Assembly: GCF_030464365.1 (NCBI RefSeq)
Contig: NZ_VCYI01000002.1
Coordinates: 124,001-188,000, forward strand
DNA length: 64,000 bases
Source: Methanoculleus methanifontis
GTDB taxonomy: Archaea > Halobacteriota > Methanomicrobia > Methanomicrobiales > Methanoculleaceae
Direction: 5' to 3'
This document shows, piece after piece, positions 10,639-18,646 of this stretch. Made by a program: the position numbers and the translations under genes. Each line of letters opens with the position of its first letter. The first letter of the stretch is position 1. The notes beneath the pieces were generated by a model. That model was not told the DNA's origin and made no database searches. It was given only the letters and a program-made list of their open reading frames with translations.

Positions 10639-10658
10639 ATGTCCAACTTTTTGGACAT
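10639..10658 (+). terminator. Hairpin after the CoM operon
   Basis: ATGTCCAA (10639-10646), a four-base loop, then TTGGACAT (10651-10658) is a perfect 8-bp stem 23 bases after the comDE stop, with a T run in the loop. A further TTTTGGAC follows at 10666. It fits an operon-end structure, although archaeal termination does not strictly need hairpins. Confidence 0.45.
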
Positions 10659-10790
10659 CCAGAATTTTGGACGGTCCCCGGCGGCAGGGTTCCGGTTGTC
10701 GGGATGGTTTCTGCTTCCATCATCCGGCGCGCCTCACATTTCCAGCCTGCTCGGGTCACTCTCGGGATGAATTTCCACCCCGGAGGCCTG

Positions 10791-10845
10791 ATGTGTAGAT
10801 GATTGTGAGAGAGATCGTTTATAGAAGAATGTTGACGTCTCCACT
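10791..10845 (+). promoter_or_regulatory. Repeated promoter element, copy B
   Basis: GTGTAGATGATTGTGAGAG, then AGATCGTTTATAGAAGAATG and TTGACGTCTCC. The TATA box is TTTATAG at 10818-10824. It matches the elements at 4076, 15765, 33519 and 34461. The final GTTGACGTCTCC is shared exactly with copy E. Confidence 0.6.
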
Positions 10846-10888
10846 GTGGGTTCCGGTGCAAACCGATTCGCATCCGGAGGAGTCATTT

Positions 10889-11113
10889 ATGGAAGAGAGC
10901 AGGTCCTATCAATCCGTATGCTACCAACTCTTGAGAGCCCTGTCGGTACCGGTCACCGTCCTGGCCTTTTTTCCCCTGTTGGTGATCGTTTCTCTGGTAC
11001 CAATCGCGATCGTGCCAGATCCGCGAGCTTTAATTGGGGTTGGCTATGCCGCGGCGTTGACCCTGTCGTTTGTCTATTTCGGGCTGAAACTGAGAAAGAT
11101 AGGTGAGTGGTAG
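10889..11113 (+). CDS. Small two-helix membrane protein
   Basis: 74 residues. The ATG at 10889 is chosen because GGAGGAG ends seven bases upstream; a longer frame from 10799 would begin inside the promoter element. Two hydrophobic segments (about residues 20-42 and 47-64) with a basic end predict a membrane hairpin. No family is recognised. Promoter copy B drives it, and another small membrane gene follows. Confidence 0.6.
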   Translation: MEESRSYQSVCYQLLRALSVPVTVLAFFPLLVIVSLVPIAIVPDPRALIGVGYAAALTLSFVYFGLKLRKIGEW

Positions 11114-11161
11114 AGACGTGAAACGTCAGATCGTTAGTACCTATAGCGAGGTGGAAGAAGC

Positions 11162-11413
11162 ATGCGGCGCAAGGTATCGATGGACACACTCTTAACGGGA
11201 CTCTTCGTCGTGATGCTCCTTCTCTTGCTCTTCTACGACCCTATCAGGAGGCTCCATCCGGCGCTCGACCCTCTCCTCATGCTCTCTGGTCAGGCTATCG
11301 GTCTCGTTCTCCTGGCGCTCATGGTATTCTGCATCGTCGGGTTGGTGCTCCTCGTCATCCGGCGCCTCTATGGCGTATGCAGGAACGTCGCCCGGAAGTA
11401 CAGAGAGGCGTGA
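11162..11413 (+). CDS. Small two-helix membrane protein
   Basis: 83 residues with two strongly hydrophobic stretches (about residues 8-25 and 40-66) joined by a short polar loop and ending in a basic tail. An AGGTGG ribosome site lies eight bases before the ATG. It may be cotranscribed with the gene at 10889, which has the same architecture but little identity. Confidence 0.55.
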   Translation: MRRKVSMDTLLTGLFVVMLLLLLFYDPIRRLHPALDPLLMLSGQAIGLVLLALMVFCIVGLVLLVIRRLYGVCRNVARKYREA

Positions 11414-11450
11414 CAGAAGGGATATATGCTCCAGCCGGCCACGTCGTTAC

Positions 11451-11606
11451 ATGGAACGCAACCACATCGCCGCGTTGCTGGCCGTCGGCATCGCGGCCGG
11501 CCTGTATGGGGCCGTCACCTACCAGTGGATCCTGATGCTCATCATCGCCGCGGTGGTGGCGCTGATCCTGATCGCGAGCGACGCCGCAGGGCGGACCGGG
11601 GCGTAG
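11451..11606 (+). CDS. 51-residue membrane protein
   Basis: ATG at 11451 with a TATA-like GGATATATGC about 30 bases upstream, so the transcript is nearly leaderless. The short chain MERNHIAALLAVGIAAG... has two hydrophobic segments. No family is recognised; it is supported by the promoter spacing and the coherent hydrophobic pattern. Confidence 0.45.
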   Translation: MERNHIAALLAVGIAAGLYGAVTYQWILMLIIAAVVALILIASDAAGRTGA

Positions 11607-11678
11607 CCGGCGGCGATCGCGGTACGGCAGACCCGGCGAACCGGTCACCTTTATCCCCGCCGCCGCCCTCCCCCGCCC

Positions 11679-12413
11679 ATGCGCATCGTCCGGGCGGCCC
11701 TCCTCCTCACCGCCCTCGCCCTCTTCCTCGCCGCCTACCTGGTCGTCCGGTTCGACGACCCGGCGGTCCCGCCCGCTGTCCCGATAATCTTCCTGGTCGG
11801 CCTCGCCCTCCCTTCCTACATCGCCCTCGTCCGCTGGCTCGGGCCCGCCCGCGGCATCGCCCTTCTTCTCATCCTGAGCCTCCTCCCGCTCGCCGTCGAG
11901 GCCTACGCCGTCGCGACCGGCGTCCCGTATGGCCGGTTCACGTATTCGGCCGACCTCGGCTACCGGGTCTTCGGCCTCGTCCCCTGGACGGTCGCCTTCG
12001 CCTACCTCCCGATGCTCCTCGGCGCCGTCACCCTCGCCGGGGCCGCCGTCGGGACATCCTGGGGCCGCCTGATCCCGGCCGGGATCCTCGTCCTCCTCCT
12101 CGTCGACCTCGTCATCGACCCGGCGGTCGTCCACGCCGGGCTCTGGGTCTGGTCCGCCGGCGGCGCCTACTATGGCGTGCCGGTCTCGAACTTCGCGGGC
12201 TGGGTTCTGACCGGAGCGGTCTACATCGCCCTCTTCCGGCTCATCGCAGGCGGCCGGCCGATCCCGGGGACGGTGGCGGCGAGCCTCCTCCTCATCCTCG
12301 CCTTCTGGACCGGCTACCTCGCCCGGAACGATCTTGCCGTACCGGCACTCCTCGGGGCGGCGCTTGCCCTTGCAACCCTTCCGGTCATCTTTGAAGACGA
12401 CACTTCACGGTGA
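11679..12413 (+). CDS. CruF-like carotenoid biosynthesis membrane protein
   Basis: A 244-residue integral membrane protein with about seven hydrophobic helices. Conserved features include LPLAVEAYAVATGVPYGRFTY and, later, a D-P-A-V-x-H-A-G-L-W-x-W element, both typical of the CruF/bisanhydrobacterioruberin hydratase family. Haloarchaeal CruF adds water to the ends of the C50 carotenoid. Its place immediately upstream of phytoene desaturase, phytoene synthase and a lycopene-elongase-like prenyltransferase supports this role. It has its own promoter region (ACCTTTATCCCC at about 11648). Confidence 0.72.
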   Translation: MRIVRAALLLTALALFLAAYLVVRFDDPAVPPAVPIIFLVGLALPSYIALVRWLGPARGIALLLILSLLPLAVEAYAVATGVPYGRFTYSADLGYRVFGLVPWTVAFAYLPMLLGAVTLAGAAVGTSWGRLIPAGILVLLLVDLVIDPAVVHAGLWVWSAGGAYYGVPVSNFAGWVLTGAVYIALFRLIAGGRPIPGTVAASLLLILAFWTGYLARNDLAVPALLGAALALATLPVIFEDDTSR

Positions 12414-12448
12414 GCACCGCGTCGGCGGACGGATCTCTGTGACGATCC

Positions 12449-12465
12449 CTGACGCCAAAATTTAT
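12449..12465 (+). promoter_or_regulatory. Promoter of the crtI-crtB-lyeJ genes
   Basis: An AT-rich CAAAATTTATATGCC lies about 55 bases before the crtI ATG. With initiation about 25 bases downstream, a leader of roughly 30 nt containing AGGAAGGGGGGA results. The following three genes are close together or overlapping and probably share this promoter. Confidence 0.5.
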
Positions 12466-12513
12466 ATGCCACCGCCGTCTTCCTGCACCCGTTTTCCGTT
12501 CAGGAAGGGGGGA

Positions 12514-13992
12514 ATGATGCGGGCTGTAATCGTTGGAGCCGGGTTCGGGGGTCTCTCCGTCGCGGCTCTTCTTGCCAAGGGCGGTTTCGACGTCACGGTG
12601 ATCGAGAAGAACGAGCAGCCCGGGGGCCGGGCGGGCGTCCACCGCGACGGGGGGTTCACGTTCGATATGGGGCCGTCGTGGTACCTGATGCCCGATGTCT
12701 ACGACCAGTTCTTCGCGGAGTTCGGGAGAAGCCCGAAAGACTACTTCCCGCTCGCGAGACTCGACCCGTCATACCGGGTCTTCTTCGCCGACGAGCGGGT
12801 CGCGGACGTCTCGGCCGACCTCGAGAAGAACCTCGCTCTCTTCGAGTCGTTCGAACCCGGTGGGGCAGAGAAGCTCCGCCGCTATCTTGCCGAGGCCGAG
12901 GAGACCTATGGGATCACCATGAGCGACCTCCTCTACCGGGAATACCGGAGCATCTTCGACTTCTTCGACCGGCGTCTCCTTTCTCAGGGGAGAAAACTCC
13001 GCCCCTTCGAGAACCTGGAGTCCTTCGTCAAGAAACGGTTTGAAAGCGACGAGGCCCGAAAAGTCGTGCAGTACTCCATCGGCTTCCTCGGTGGCTCGCC
13101 GAGAAACACCCCCTCGTTCTACCACATCATGACGCACATCGACCTGAACATGGGTGTGTGGTATCCGGAGGGGGGCATGCGGGCGGTGGTCGAGTCCCTC
13201 GTCTCGCTTGGCCGGGAGCTCGGGGTCGAGTACCGCTACAACGAGCCGGCGACCGCCATCGACGTGGAGGGCGGCATCGCCCGCCGGGTCGTCACCCCGC
13301 TCGGGGCGCACGAGACCGATATCGTCGTCGTCAACGCCGACTACCCGTTCGCGGAACTCTCCCTCCTCCCCGAAGGCTCGCGGTCGTATCCCGCCTCCTA
13401 CTGGAAGAAGAAGGTCCTCGCCCCCTCCACGTTCGTCGCCTATCTCGGCGTCGATCGGGTGATCGAGAAACTCGCCCACCACAACATCTTCCTCGAGCCC
13501 GACTGGGAGGAGGGGTTCGAGACGATCTTCGACCCGAAAAAAGCCGCCTGGCCAGCGAGCCCTTCGTTCTACGTCAACGTCCCCTCGAGGACGGATACGA
13601 CCGCCGCCCCGGAGGGCACCGATACCCTCTTCGTTCTCGCGCCACTCGCCCCCGGCCTTGAGGATACTCCGGAACTCCGCGAGCGGCTCTACGACCGGCT
13701 CATGAACCGCATGGAGGAGATCCTCGGCGAGAATATCCGTGACTCGGTCGTGACCCGGCGGATATTCGCGCTCTCGGACTTCTCGAACCGCTACAACGCC
13801 TACCGGGGCACGGCGCTCGGCCTCTCCCACACCCTCCGGCAGACGGCGCTCTGGCGGCCGGCGCACCGGAGCAAGCGTGTCAGGAACCTCTACTATACCG
13901 GCCAGTACACCCACCCGGGGATCGGGGTGCCGATGACCCTGATATCGTCCCAGATCGTCGCCCGCGAGTTGACCGACCGTTACCGTCGGTGA
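12514..13992 (+). CDS. Phytoene desaturase / carotenoid 3,4-desaturase family flavoprotein
   Basis: 492 residues. The N-terminal FAD dinucleotide-binding motif AVIVGAGFGGLSVAALLAKGG is followed by the acidic end of strand 2 (VIEKNEQPGGRAG). The C-terminal FAD motif YTGQYTHPGIGVPMTL is typical of CrtI-type enzymes. The family includes phytoene desaturase (CrtI) and the 3,4-desaturase CrtD of the bacterioruberin path; sequence alone does not separate them. Only one such gene is present here, so it may do both jobs or the other may be elsewhere. ATG 12514 or 12517 could start translation, both behind a strong G-rich Shine-Dalgarno. Confidence 0.88.
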   Translation: MMRAVIVGAGFGGLSVAALLAKGGFDVTVIEKNEQPGGRAGVHRDGGFTFDMGPSWYLMPDVYDQFFAEFGRSPKDYFPLARLDPSYRVFFADERVADVSADLEKNLALFESFEPGGAEKLRRYLAEAEETYGITMSDLLYREYRSIFDFFDRRLLSQGRKLRPFENLESFVKKRFESDEARKVVQYSIGFLGGSPRNTPSFYHIMTHIDLNMGVWYPEGGMRAVVESLVSLGRELGVEYRYNEPATAIDVEGGIARRVVTPLGAHETDIVVVNADYPFAELSLLPEGSRSYPASYWKKKVLAPSTFVAYLGVDRVIEKLAHHNIFLEPDWEEGFETIFDPKKAAWPASPSFYVNVPSRTDTTAAPEGTDTLFVLAPLAPGLEDTPELRERLYDRLMNRMEEILGENIRDSVVTRRIFALSDFSNRYNAYRGTALGLSHTLRQTALWRPAHRSKRVRNLYYTGQYTHPGIGVPMTLISSQIVARELTDRYRR

Positions 13993-14000
13993 GGTGCATC

Positions 14001-14825
14001 GTGATCGACCGGACCATCTACAATATCTTCCGGCGTGGGAGCAAGACCTACTTCTACTCGACCCTCTTCTTCCCGCCGGCGGTGCGGGAGGACGTCTTTT
14101 CCCTCTACAGCTTCGTCCGCACCGCCGACGATTACGTGGACGCGGTGCCGCAGGAGGTCGAGGAGTTCTACGCCCTCACCGACCGCTACGCCGCGGGCGC
14201 TGCCGGCGAAGCGACGGGGGACGTGGTGGTCGACTCGTTCGTCGAACTTGCGGGGCGGAAAGGCTTTGATCGAGCGTGGACGGCGGCGTTCCTCGGTTCG
14301 ATGGAGAGCGACATCACCGTCGGCTCCTACCGGACGATCCGGGATCTCGAGGGCTATCTCTATGGATCGTCCGAGGTGATCGGGCTGATGATGGCCCGGA
14401 TCCTCGATCTCCCCCCGGAATCCCACCCCGCGGCGCAGAACCTCGGCCGGGCGATGCAGTACGTCAACTTCATCCGCGACATCGCAGAAGACCTCGCTCT
14501 CGGCCGAACCTACTTCCCCCTCGATGAGATGGAGGCGTTCGGGCTTGACGACCTCTCGGCGTCGACTGCCTCCCGTGACCCCCGGGGGTTTGCAGCGTTT
14601 CTCCGGTTCCAGCTCCTGCGCTACCGGGAGTGGCAGGAGCAGGCGGAAGCAGGGTTCGGTCACATCCCCCGGCGTTACCGGATCCCGATCCGGACCGCGT
14701 CGGACATGTACCGCTGGACGGCCCGGACGATAGAACGCGACCCGGCCGTCGTCCACCTGAGGAAGGTGAAGCCGTCGGTGTTCCGGATCGTCTCCGGCGC
14801 CGCCTCGAACACCCTGAAGGCGTGA
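14001..14825 (+). CDS. crtB: Phytoene/squalene synthase
   Basis: 274 residues from the GTG at 14001, preferred because GAGGTG lies four bases upstream; a GTG at 13989 overlapping crtI is the alternative. The two aspartate-rich substrate motifs are visible: TADDYVD in the first third and NFIRDIAEDLALGRTYFP in the second half. The enzyme condenses two prenyl diphosphates head to head. With the desaturase and lycopene-elongase-like neighbours, C40 phytoene is the likely product, though squalene or C30 products cannot be excluded. Confidence 0.9.
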   Translation: MIDRTIYNIFRRGSKTYFYSTLFFPPAVREDVFSLYSFVRTADDYVDAVPQEVEEFYALTDRYAAGAAGEATGDVVVDSFVELAGRKGFDRAWTAAFLGSMESDITVGSYRTIRDLEGYLYGSSEVIGLMMARILDLPPESHPAAQNLGRAMQYVNFIRDIAEDLALGRTYFPLDEMEAFGLDDLSASTASRDPRGFAAFLRFQLLRYREWQEQAEAGFGHIPRRYRIPIRTASDMYRWTARTIERDPAVVHLRKVKPSVFRIVSGAASNTLKA

Positions 14826-14831
14826 CGGTCC

Positions 14832-15686
14832 ATGCCTCCCCGGCTCCTCTCACTTGCCTGGCGGGTCTCGCGGTTCCGGTTCTGGATCTACACCGGCGGA
14901 ACCTACGTGGTGGGCTACGCCCTCGGGATGGATTCCTGGTCGGCCTTCTTCGATCCTGACTACATCCTCTTTCTCTTCTACTTCTTCTTCCCGGCAAACC
15001 TCTTCATCTACGGGGTGAACGACTGGTGGGACCAGGATACCGACCGGTTCAACCCCAAAAAGGACGTGAAGGAGTATCGCATCAGTGATGCGGACGGCCG
15101 TGATCTCCTCCTCCTCCTCGCTCTTGCGGGCGCCGTCAGCCTTGCACTCTTCTTTGTCCTCGATCTCGTCGGGGGGGCGCTTCTCCTCTCGTTCCTCTTC
15201 CTCTCCTACTTCTACAGCGCTCCGCCGCTCAGGTTCAAGGAGGTCCCGGTCCTCGATTTCTCCTCGAACATGCTCTACGTCGTCCCGGGGATCCTGGGTT
15301 ACTACCTTGCAAGCGGCGCCCTCCCGCCGCTGGCCCTGGTCATTGCCGGCTACCTCCACATCTCTGCGATGCACCTCTTCTCCGCGATCCCCGACATCAG
15401 GTTCGATACGGCCGCGGGGATGATGACGACGGCCGTCGTCCTCGGAAGGCGGCGCTCGCTCCTCCTCTGCCTCGCGTTCTGGTCGGGGCTTGCCGCTCTC
15501 GTCATCGGGCTCGCCGGTCTTCACCCCCTGAGCCTGCTCGTCCTGATCTACCCGGCCTTCCCCCTCGGCCTCCTCCTCCGGGAGAGCCTCTCGATCGACC
15601 GGGTCTACTGGTACCTCCCTTTCGTCAACACTGGCCTCGGGGGGCTGGTCTTTTTCCTTGCGACCCTCCGGACGGTGGCGTGGTAG
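14832..15686 (+). CDS. UbiA-family prenyltransferase, lycopene elongase-like
   Basis: A 284-residue membrane protein with about eight helices. It carries the two Asp-rich UbiA motifs: NDWWDQDTDRFNPKKD near residue 60 and IPDIRFDTAAG near residue 185. In haloarchaea the homologue LyeJ adds C5 units to lycopene to start the C50 bacterioruberin path. It begins six bases after crtB, and the flanking cruF-like gene completes the set. A quinone or archaeol-type UbiA function is possible but less consistent with the neighbours. Confidence 0.82.
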   Translation: MPPRLLSLAWRVSRFRFWIYTGGTYVVGYALGMDSWSAFFDPDYILFLFYFFFPANLFIYGVNDWWDQDTDRFNPKKDVKEYRISDADGRDLLLLLALAGAVSLALFFVLDLVGGALLLSFLFLSYFYSAPPLRFKEVPVLDFSSNMLYVVPGILGYYLASGALPPLALVIAGYLHISAMHLFSAIPDIRFDTAAGMMTTAVVLGRRRSLLLCLAFWSGLAALVIGLAGLHPLSLLVLIYPAFPLGLLLRESLSIDRVYWYLPFVNTGLGGLVFFLATLRTVAW

Positions 15687-15764
15687 GGAGGATGGCCTTT
15701 CGCACGATTCCCGGCTCCGGCTTGCAGACGCCGTAATGACGCCTGGAATCGATAAGGGATGCTC

Positions 15765-15815
15765 GATGCGTAGACGGGCGCCACAGAAAAGGTTTATGAC
15801 TGAACGTCGATACCT
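15765..15815 (+). promoter_or_regulatory. Repeated promoter element, copy C
   Basis: GATGCGTAGACG, then CCACAGAAAAGG and TTTATGACTGAACGTCGA, a diverged member of the five-copy family (TATA box TTTATGA at 15793-15799). It lies about 90 bp before the secreted-protein gene at 15885. Confidence 0.5.
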
Positions 15816-15884
15816 CACCCATAGGTACCGGCATCCGGGCATGCCCGGTCCATCCCCGGGTTCTACTCCCGAAGCGAGGCCTGT

Positions 15885-16601
15885 ATGAAGGTTGACTTTG
15901 TTTTCAAGGCGTTCACTGCCATCTTTGCCATGGTTGTAGTCCTGTTCCTCCTTTCCGCGTTTACCGAGACCGTTCTGCCGGGCAACTTCTACCAGATCTC
16001 GATCACCGATCTACCCGGTCCTGCCGTGAACGGCACCGCCACGGTCATGGTCCCGATCCCGGCGAACGCAACGGGTGAACCGGTTATCCCGGAGGGGACG
16101 TTCTCCGGCGCCCGAGTTACCGGGTGGCAGGCGGCGGTTCGGGAAACACCCTACGGGAAGATGCTCGCGTTCACGACGACGGGAGAGTATGCGCCCGATA
16201 TATCCGTATCGTTTGAGGTGGTGCAGACTGAAGATGAACTGCAGCGGTTGCCCCTGCACCAGCGGCCTACCAACCTGACCGCGTGGGAGATGAAGAGGGA
16301 GCCGCGGCTGCTCGTGCCCGTGCTTGCGACACCCGATAACATGAGCGTCGCTGAGTTCACCCGGGTTTCGAGCGGGACCTACACCTCGGTTGTATTCCTC
16401 GATGGCTTCGTCCCGTCGCCGGAGGATGCAGCGGTGGTCACGTTCAGCCTCGACTACCGGGGAGTGGGGGGCACGAAACGCTTGATGAGAGAGAATACCT
16501 GGACGACAATGGTGAATACGGCCGTTATGAGCACTGAGTCCGGCTTCGTCCCGGTTCCGGCCGATTACCGGGTTATCGCAGGAGGTATCGGGTTCCTATG
16601 A
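15885..16601 (+). CDS. Membrane-anchored extracellular protein
   Basis: 238 residues. One N-terminal transmembrane/signal helix (about residues 8-27) is followed by a beta-rich extracytoplasmic region with potential N-glycosylation sites (NGTA, NATG, NLTA, NMSV). No conserved enzymatic motif is visible. The stop overlaps the ATG of the 45-codon gene that follows. Promoter copy C lies upstream. Confidence 0.6.
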   Translation: MKVDFVFKAFTAIFAMVVVLFLLSAFTETVLPGNFYQISITDLPGPAVNGTATVMVPIPANATGEPVIPEGTFSGARVTGWQAAVRETPYGKMLAFTTTGEYAPDISVSFEVVQTEDELQRLPLHQRPTNLTAWEMKREPRLLVPVLATPDNMSVAEFTRVSSGTYTSVVFLDGFVPSPEDAAVVTFSLDYRGVGGTKRLMRENTWTTMVNTAVMSTESGFVPVPADYRVIAGGIGFL

Positions 16602-16735
16602 GGATCAGGGCTGTACGTCTCTACGGGATTACGGTGACGGCTCTTGCCGCTGTTGGGGGGATTCTTGACGACCTGTTACAGAAACCCGTTGCCGTGATCG
16701 TGTGCGGAGGAGAGAAGGCCTATGATGCAGGGTAA
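16598..16735 (+). CDS. 45-residue peptide, translationally coupled
   Basis: The ATG overlaps the preceding stop (ATGA), and the frame runs 45 codons (MRIRAVRLYGITVTALAAVGG...) to TAA. The N-terminus is basic, then hydrophobic, like a short membrane peptide. Only the overlap and hydrophobic pattern support it; it may not be expressed. Confidence 0.35.
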   Translation: MRIRAVRLYGITVTALAAVGGILDDLLQKPVAVIVCGGEKAYDAG

Positions 16736-16759
16736 GCGCGGTCTGCGGAGGATGCTCCG

Positions 16760-17194
16760 ATGAAGAGGAGATCGTTAACATGGCTCTTCCTCTCTCTTTT
16801 GGCAGCGCTGCTCGCGGCCCTGCTCCTCCTCCACGCACCGGGCGCTGTGCAGGGCCCGTTAGAGGTGTCCGCCCCGGCAAAAGAGCCCGGGAGAGCCGGG
16901 AACCTGACCGTCATCCTGGTGGCCGGGGATTCGAGACTCCCGCAGGCCGTCCCGATCCCCTCGTCCTGGAGGGATATCGAACCGGAGAGATGCGAGCCGA
17001 CCGAAGAGGATTGGGCTTTCGTCAGAGATGCCGCAACGGATCTATCGGAAGAAGAGAAGACCCGGTTTGTTACGGAGATCAGAAAGATATTCGCCGGGGA
17101 ATCGGCACTTCCCCGGGAGGAGCAGGATGTTCTGAAGAGGAGACTCGGGTACTACCTGGTTGAGGCAACCGGGGGAGCCGGGACGCCTCCATAG
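16760..17194 (+). CDS. Secreted protein of unknown function (gene A)
   Basis: 144 residues. A basic start and Leu/Ala-rich segment (about residues 8-25) form a signal peptide or anchor, then comes a soluble domain rich in Glu. Distinctive motifs are AKEPGRAGNLTVI, SSWRDIEPE, PTEEDWAFVRDAATDLSEEEK and RLGYYLVEATGG. A close but broken copy lies at 22880-23243, and both copies are followed by the same permease on the opposite strand. A GGAGG-like site precedes the ATG. No family is recognised. Confidence 0.6.
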   Translation: MKRRSLTWLFLSLLAALLAALLLLHAPGAVQGPLEVSAPAKEPGRAGNLTVILVAGDSRLPQAVPIPSSWRDIEPERCEPTEEDWAFVRDAATDLSEEEKTRFVTEIRKIFAGESALPREEQDVLKRRLGYYLVEATGGAGTPP

Positions 17195-17229
17195 CTGCAG
17201 TCGGTGTTCGGGTCGCTCTCGCTCCCGTC

Positions 17230-18162
17230 CTACAGCATCACCGTCGCGATCAGCGGAATCGTAACGAGCGACCCGATCGTTGAGACGAAGACGATCTGCG
17301 ACGCGAGTTTTGAGTCCGCACCGTACTGCTCCGCAAAGATGACGGTGTTCGCGGCGGCGGGCATCGCGGCCATCGTGATCATGATCCCGTTGATGTAGGG
17401 GTCGGCAAAGACCGGGGCGAGGAGGTAGCAGTAGGCCGCCGGGATGGCGAGGAGGAGGACGGCGCTTGCCGCCCAGATCCGCCAGTTCCCGACCATCTCC
17501 CGGGCCGGGAACGTCGCGAGCATTGCCCCGACGATGATCATGGCAAGCGGCGTCGTCACCCCCCCGAGGAGTTCGATCGAGTCGATGAAGGGCGACGGGA
17601 TCTCCACCGAGCCGAGGAAGAGGGCGAGCCCGACGACGGAGGCCGCGATCCCGGGGTTTAAGAGCAGTTTTGGATCGAACCCCTTTCCCCTCCCCCCGGT
17701 CAGCATCGCGATCCCGACCGAGAAGACCAGGACGTTGAAGAAGAGGTTGAAGATCGCGACGTAGAAGAGCGACTCCTCTCCAAAAAGCGTCAGGGCGACC
17801 GGGAACCCCATGAACCCGACGTTGCCGAAGACGATCGCGAACTGGAGCACCCCCTCCTCCGCGGCCGGGACCCGCATGGCTTTCGAGACCCCCCAGGCGA
17901 GTCCGAACGAGAAGACGTAGAGCATCCCGGTTGCGAGAACCAGGGTCTCGGCCCCGGCGAGGCGTTCGGGGGTGAAGGGCACCTGCATCGAGGCGACGAT
18001 CAGCGCCGGGATGGTGATGTTGATGAGGAGCCCCGAGAGCCCCCGGGTGGCCCGGGGGTCGACGATCTTCGTCGAGACGGCGACGTAGCCCGCGGCGATC
18101 AGGAGGACCAGGATGAAGATCTGGTCTGCAACTATCAGGAAATCCGTGACCGCACCGTTCAT
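17230..18162 (-). CDS. AEC-family (auxin efflux carrier) transporter (gene B)
   Basis: A 310-residue polytopic membrane protein with about ten helices in two halves. Characteristic AEC features are an Asn-containing helix (LLINITIPALI), FGNVGFMGFPV in the middle and a C-terminal half with TPLAMIIVGAMLA and MPAAANTVIFAEQYG. The family exports organic anions such as malonate or amino-acid-like compounds; the substrate cannot be told. It is convergent with gene A. A decayed copy lies at 23403-23750 next to the decayed gene A copy. Confidence 0.85.
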   Translation of the reverse strand: MNGAVTDFLIVADQIFILVLLIAAGYVAVSTKIVDPRATRGLSGLLINITIPALIVASMQVPFTPERLAGAETLVLATGMLYVFSFGLAWGVSKAMRVPAAEEGVLQFAIVFGNVGFMGFPVALTLFGEESLFYVAIFNLFFNVLVFSVGIAMLTGGRGKGFDPKLLLNPGIAASVVGLALFLGSVEIPSPFIDSIELLGGVTTPLAMIIVGAMLATFPAREMVGNWRIWAASAVLLLAIPAAYCYLLAPVFADPYINGIMITMAAMPAAANTVIFAEQYGADSKLASQIVFVSTIGSLVTIPLIATVML

Positions 18163-18363
18163 AAGGGCACCACTCCGTCCGGTTCATCAAGGTGAGTGCC
18201 GGTACCCCTTTACGGTTCTGCTCCGGGGTGTGGGGTGCAGTGAGCGAGCGGGAGCCTGCCTGGGTTTTAGAGCGGGGTTTTTCGGGATCGCGGCGTGTTC
18301 CTCGCACAGAGGGCGCCTCGCCCGCGTAGAGGAAGGGTGAGGCTGTTCGGGACTGTGAAGTGT
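18163..18363. other. Spacer with a scrap of a wHTH gene
   Basis: This stretch has no credible gene. Positions 18313-18333 are identical over 21 bases to 23844-23864, inside the 3' half of the intact winged-helix gene (codons for LYAGEA). The scrap lies on the same side of permease gene B as the intact wHTH gene lies of the broken permease copy. It therefore looks like the last trace of a second wHTH gene. Confidence 0.5.
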
Positions 18364-18646
18364 CGGCGGGTCTTGCCTTCAAGGGCCGGGATCATTATCC
18401 CACCATAAGAAGGTTTATGATGTGTTCGGTTCCAGCCGAACGATGACTGCCGATTTTATATGTTATAACGACCCAGAATCGCGTTGGGTGCCGCGTGCGG
18501 TACCCGTTTGTGTGCGGGGGTCTCCCATCCCCGGTTGACGCCCCGGATGAAGAACCCCACAAGCCCGGAGGCAAAGGGAACGTAAGCGTTCTGCGTGCTT
18601 AAATATGTGCCTTTTCTGCCTCCGGAAAACTACAGGAGGAAAGTAA
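18364..18646 (+). promoter_or_regulatory. Expression-secretion cassette, copy 1: promoter, operator, structured leader
   Basis: An AAGGTTTATGATG box (18410-18422) is followed by the palindrome GTTCGG (18424-18429) N6 CCGAAC (18436-18441). Then comes a TATA box TTTTATATG at 18454, so transcription should begin near 18483. The predicted leader opens with the hairpin GGGTGCCGCGTGCGGTACCC (18485-18504). Near its end CCGGAGGCA (18565-18573) is complementary to TGCCTCCGG (18617-18625). CCTCC of the second arm is also complementary to the Shine-Dalgarno GGAGG (about 18634-18638). Three further copies lie at 21200, 26880 and 29911. Confidence 0.75.

Noticed and set aside
12334-12513. 60-codon N-terminal extension of the phytoene desaturase
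   Set aside because: The extension overlaps the cruF-like gene and the promoter, and the FAD-binding motif must be near the N-terminus.
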